Shown: positions 60,092 to 64,000 of the stretch, piece after piece
Numbering within the stretch: position 1 is the stretch's first letter
Layout: the number at the start of each line of letters is the position of its first letter
NCBI RefSeq assembly: GCF_963924675.1
Contig: NC_089232.1
Location: 43,192,522-43,256,521, forward strand
Source: Phocoena phocoena
Taxonomy: Eukaryota > Chordata > Mammalia > Artiodactyla > Phocoenidae
Reading direction: 5' to 3'
DNA: 64,000 nucleotides
Made by a program: the position numbers and the translations under genes
Notes under the pieces: model-generated
Seen by the model: only the letters and a program-made list of their open reading frames with translations
Databases searched by the model: none
What the model was told of the DNA's origin: nothing

Positions 60092-60767
60092 ATCTAAATA
60101 GACATTTCTCCAAAGAAGATATACAGATTGTCAACAAAGACGTGAAAGGATGCTCAACATCACTAATCATTAGAGAAATGCAAATCAAAACTACAATGAG
60201 GTCCATCCACCTAACTACAAACAACTCAGTTTCGTTTCTTTTTATGGCTGAGTAATGTTCCATTGTGTATATGTGCCACATCTTCTTTGTCCATTTATCT
60301 GTCGATGGACACTTAGGTTGCTTCCATGTCCTGGCTACTGTAAATAGTGCTGCAATGAGCATTGTGGTACATGACTCTTAGAATCTGTCATACAGAGTGA
60401 AGTAAGTCAGAAAGAAAAACACATACTGTATGCTAACACATATATATGGAATCTAAAAAAAAAATGTTTCTGAAGAACCTAGGAGAAGGACAGGAATAAA
60501 GATGCAGACGTAGAGAATGGACTTAAGGACACGGGAAGGGGGAAGGGTAAGCTGGGACGAAGTGAGAGAGTGGCATGGACATATATACACTACCAAATGT
60601 ATCCTATCCCCTAGAGGGGTGGGATAAGGAGGGTAGGAGGGAGATGCAAGAGGGAGGGGATATGGGGGTATATGTATATGTATAGCTGATTCACTTTGTT
60701 ATACAGCAGCAACTAACACAACATTGTAAAGCATTTATACTGCAATAAAGATGTTAAAAAAAAAAGA
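60092..60767 (+). mobile_element. L1 3' end with internal inversion
   Basis: Plus-strand L1 end of the copy 2/4 type, built of three blocks: forward ORF2 (60092-60199), inverted ORF2 (60200-60381), then forward ORF2 end, 3' UTR and A-tail (60382-60767). Target-site duplication AAGAAAGAAGTA lies at 60080-60091 and 60768-60779, enclosing all three blocks. About 290 bp of ORF2 expected between block 1 and the start of the sequence carried by block 2 is absent. Confidence 0.9.
60200..60381 (-). repeat. Inverted 182-bp block inside the L1 3' end
   Basis: On the minus strand it encodes the ORF2 C-terminal stretch [20 protein letters not shown] and [20 protein letters not shown], while the blocks on both sides read on the plus strand. 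The left junction falls at a shared gagg/tccatcc stretch; the right junction is near gactcttagaatctgtcat. Confidence 0.92.
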
Positions 60768-60779
60768 AAGAAAGAAGTA

Positions 60780-61720
60780 GATGGTAACAAAGGAGTCAAC
60801 TTGGAGGATGCGGTCATACACAGCATGCTGGTAGAATCAGTCAGGTGGAATAAAGTCTCCCGGTTCATTCCCACTGGAAAATAATTTTCTTCCTTAATCA
60901 CAAGACTTGTCATTTTACTCTGAGCCAACTATCTGCAAATCAAGGTTTCCCAGAACCGAGGGTGCGATGGTATTCTGTGGCTAGGGTAAGACACCTGCTA
61001 CTGGCACCAGCATAAGGACATTTAGCATTTGGCCTGAAGAGCTGCCCATTAAATAGTTGAATATGGAAGCCAGGACCATCCAGGTGGAAAGCTTCATCTC
61101 CTTCTAATTCTCTTAAACACGGAGACACCTGGATTCCCCAACAATGCTGACATTTAAAGGAGATCCTGTTTTTAAAAGGCAGTGACTATTGACCATCAAA
61201 ATGATCCCATTCACTTTTGTTCTAGAAGTATTTTAACACTTATTAACATTTAATAATATTTAATATTTACATGTGCCTCCCACATTATCAACTCAGTAAG
61301 TATTACTTAAATCTTAATAGAATATAAGGTGCTTTGTGGCAAAAAAAGATGAGTAAAACTATATTTGCCCTAAATGGGTTTACAATCTAGTATTAGTAAT
61401 ATCTTACACATACAAAGTGGTGAAGTAAAGAGAAGCCTCATCTAGGAGAATCTGAATTTGTCAAAGGCAGACAAAACCTGAATATGTATTTCTAAAGATC
61501 TAGTGCTCAGTTCTCAGAGGGTCTTTTTTGGCTTGATGGAGGGGGACTGGAAAGCTTTGTAGGTACCGGGGGATATTTTGTATCTGGATCCAGTCCTTGG
61601 CCGTTGTTTCCTCTCTGCCTTTTGAGTATTACTGGACATATGTAAGAGGCAGGGAAGAGATAAAATGGGCGAGTCAGTCAATCAGTCCATCAACATATTT
61701 TTAAGTACTTATTTTTATCC
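60780..61720. other. Unassigned non-coding DNA
   Basis: Small ORFs at 60713-61128 on the minus strand have no motif I recognise. AT-rich runs near 61230-61275. No repeat named. Confidence 0.5.
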
Positions 61721-61721
61721 T

Positions 61722-61945
61722 GAAGCATGAACTTTACCCTGCATTCCAAGCATGTACTTTTCCATACATTTTCCACATTCTTCACAACCACCCTATGAGA
61801 TAAGTATACTTCTTATATCCACTTTATAACTTAGGCTTAGATATGCTATGTAACTTGCCCGAAGCTAGTTAAAAAATAGTAGAGTTGGGACTTAAGTTCA
61901 GCTCTGCCTATCTTCAAAGCAGTTCTCCTAAAATACTATCAGATA
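61722..61945 (-). mobile_element. MIR SINE
   Basis: Reverse-orientation MIR: cattcttcacaaccaccctatgagataag, aacttgcccgaagctagtt, agttgggacttaagttcagctctg, tcaaagcagttctcc. Confidence 0.8.
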
Positions 61946-63845
61946 GTACCTCCTGCTGTAACTAGCTACCTACCAAGTACTTTGTGTTGATATCGTGTTA
62001 GGGTTGGGAGTAGAAGTGGAAAATTGTTCTAGTTTGAACCAAAAATTGTAGAATTCAGATATTTCCCAGCATGTCTGCAAAACTGACGGGATGCGCAAAC
62101 TAGACATATTTTCATGAGGTGACAGAAAGCTAATTTGTTATGATTATTGACCTTTGGGGGATATTGAAATACCCCTAGTTAAATTTACATACCCACAAAA
62201 TGTTTGTACATATTCACAAAGCTCATATAACCACTGCAGTCCATTCAGACGTAGGCAGGGCCCATGACTCAGGTTATGAACATCATTTCTAAGGGAAGAA
62301 GCAACCAGTCACAGCAAGCTTGACACATCACCAAGTCTCAAGCATAGTGTGGTGTCTCCTGCTCGCCTTTGCCTGCTGCCCCAGATGCCATGCACTCTAA
62401 TCCTAGGATAGTGAAAGCTGAGGAGGAGACTAGAAGAAAGAGTAAACCCTTAGGAGGAATTGAAATTCAACGCAGGCTGCTTTTGGGTAGCAGAGAAACC
62501 ACACCCATACAAAAGAGAGTGCCAGATTCCACCTAAAGTATGGGATTTAGTCCTACACCCCATACAGCTTTGGTACATTGAGAAGTAGCAATGGGATCTG
62601 TCATCATGTAATTGATGTGATGTACTAGGGACTTCCAAAACAATTTTCAGAGCTGCTTCTAAATGAGATGAGAGAGAGGAGAGCCTTAACAATAGTTGCT
62701 CCAAAATACACACATATACACACACATCAGAAATAATAATAATAATTGTTATTATTATTATTAGGAAAACTTTGCAGAAGGAATTCAAAAGTGAAGAAGG
62801 TTTCATTTACCAGTGAAAAATGAAGTGATTCATTCCCAGTGAGAAGACTGGAATGTGAAGAGGTGAGTCCCCAGTGTGATCGACCAGCAAAAGCATTACC
62901 TTAAAAATCAAACGACTTTCATACCTTCTAATAATTCCCGTTTTTTTGTAGTGGCCCCACTGAATTCTACTAAAACTATAGAAAATGTACTTCTCAACAG
63001 ATTACTTCTCCAAAACCATAAACGTATTGTGTTGAACCTCCTACTCTCTATTATTATTCAAATAACCGTCAAAATAAAATGTTAGTTGCTTCTCCAGTCA
63101 GAAGAGTCCCTTTAGACCATGAAAGAAATAGTAATTAGAGGGAATTCCTGCTGGATGCCATTGATCTTTCACTCGGGATTGAAATCTTTCTGTAGAAAAT
63201 TAGAACCGACATAAGTTAACATTTGAATATCAAGTGTCAGTATACTTTGGGAATTTAATTTCAAATGCTGATTGCAACATATTAGACAGCTGTGTATTTT
63301 TGAAAGCATTAGCACTTAATAATTTGTACTTACTTTGCTCTAAATTGCTTCATTTTAAAATGAGAATAATGTATAGCTTCATATGAACTACTTTCTTATT
63401 TATAGTAACATATGAATTATATGCATCCTACAATGTTTTATTTTTTATGTTTTTCTGTGGTTTGGGGGAATATTTCTGATGTTTTTATGGGTTCATGAGA
63501 GCTAGAAATTGGACGTATTGCCATGGAAATCACTTTCTGCAGGAGAGTTTACAGTATAAATCAACAATTGTGCTGAAATACACTGTGGCAGCATAGGGGT
63601 GGATTTTTGTTGTCCCTGGTTGTTGATGTTTTTTGGTTTTACGGGGTTTTATTTTTGTTGTTGTTTATCAGGTTAGTTTCTTTGCTTTTGGACACCAGAA
63701 AGGTTTTACCTAATTTCAATCCCATTGATTTTTTTAGACATACCTCACTCCTTAGTCTGCTATATTAAATAACTTGAACTGTTATTTTACAGTTGAGATT
63801 TTTAAAGATTTATCTGAAGATACCAATGATCAATTAATTCATCTG
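61946..63845. other. Unassigned non-coding DNA
   Basis: No gene. Contains the triplet hairpin at 62734-62765 and a T/G-rich stretch near 63600-63665. The 118-codon minus-strand ORF at 62450-62806 crosses that simple repeat and is not supported. Confidence 0.5.
62734..62765. repeat. (AAT)n/(ATT)n palindromic microsatellite
   Basis: AATAATAATAATAATTG is followed directly by TTATTATTATTATTA, so two triplet tracts face each other and can pair as a hairpin of about 14 bp. Confidence 0.9.
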
Positions 63846-63849
63846 AAAA

Positions 63850-64000
63850 AAAAAAAAATCTATTGGGCACCTACTACATTCCAGGTACAGTTCTGGGCAC
63901 TTGGGACACATTGATAAACTGACCACTGACTCTATGAGCTTGTATTTTACATACAACCTAATAAATAAAAAGTAAATGCTATGGAAGTATGTATAAAGGT
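63850..64000 (+). repeat. Ancient interspersed repeat, cut by window end
   Basis: The same opening as the repeat at 25066-25530 (ctattgggcacctactacattccagg, gttctgggcacttgggacac, atgagcttgtattttac). Family not named with confidence. The right end lies outside the window. Confidence 0.5.

Overview
The window is mammalian nuclear DNA, most likely from a cetacean. It carries seven short tRNA-derived SINEs of the CHR type, which share the head GGGCTTCCCTGGTGG, and L1 elements of the matching cetartiodactyl kind. I saw none of the ruminant-specific BovB or Bov-A type repeats. The DNA is AT-rich and gene-poor. I found no intact host gene, no convincing exon, no tRNA, rRNA or snRNA gene, and no bacterial-type feature. 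Every substantial open reading frame lies in a transposable element, or in SINE, microsatellite or GC-rich L1 leader sequence.

Layout. 1-1475 is the 5' part of an L1 (ORF1 and the start of the endonuclease), cut at both ends. 3110-9187 is a nearly complete plus-strand L1 whose far 5' end is inverted and whose ORF2 holds a SINE. 9386-16790 holds old repeats: MER20, an L1/HAL1-like remnant, a MaLR-like LTR with internal region, MIRs and another LTR. 16790-24786 is AT-rich desert with one SINE. 25066-31555 is an ancient repeat followed by a second near full-length plus-strand L1 of another subfamily, again with a SINE in ORF2. 34583-41760 is a mosaic of old minus-strand L1 pieces, two SINEs, a young truncated L1 with clear target-site duplications, a TG/TA microsatellite, and a local inverted plus direct duplication. 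41760-47980 is mostly unassigned, with a pair of diverged direct duplicates and a MER2-like Tigger element. 47995-54653 is a full-length minus-strand L1 with matching target-site duplications and a GC-rich leader. 54790-64000 holds an LTR-like sequence, a SINE, MER5-like and MIR fragments, and an L1 3' end with an internal inversion inside one pair of target-site duplications.

Function. The elements do not form a pathway. The L1s encode, or once encoded, ORF1p (an RNA-binding coiled-coil protein) and ORF2p (endonuclease and reverse transcriptase). The SINEs have no coding capacity and would have used that machinery in trans; their A-tails and target-site duplications fit this. All four large L1s are disabled by stops, frameshifts or insertions. 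The most useful observations are structural scars of retrotransposition and local duplication. I found no new biological system. Repeat family names come from remembered consensus sequences, without a database search, and boundaries of old repeats are approximate to tens of bases.
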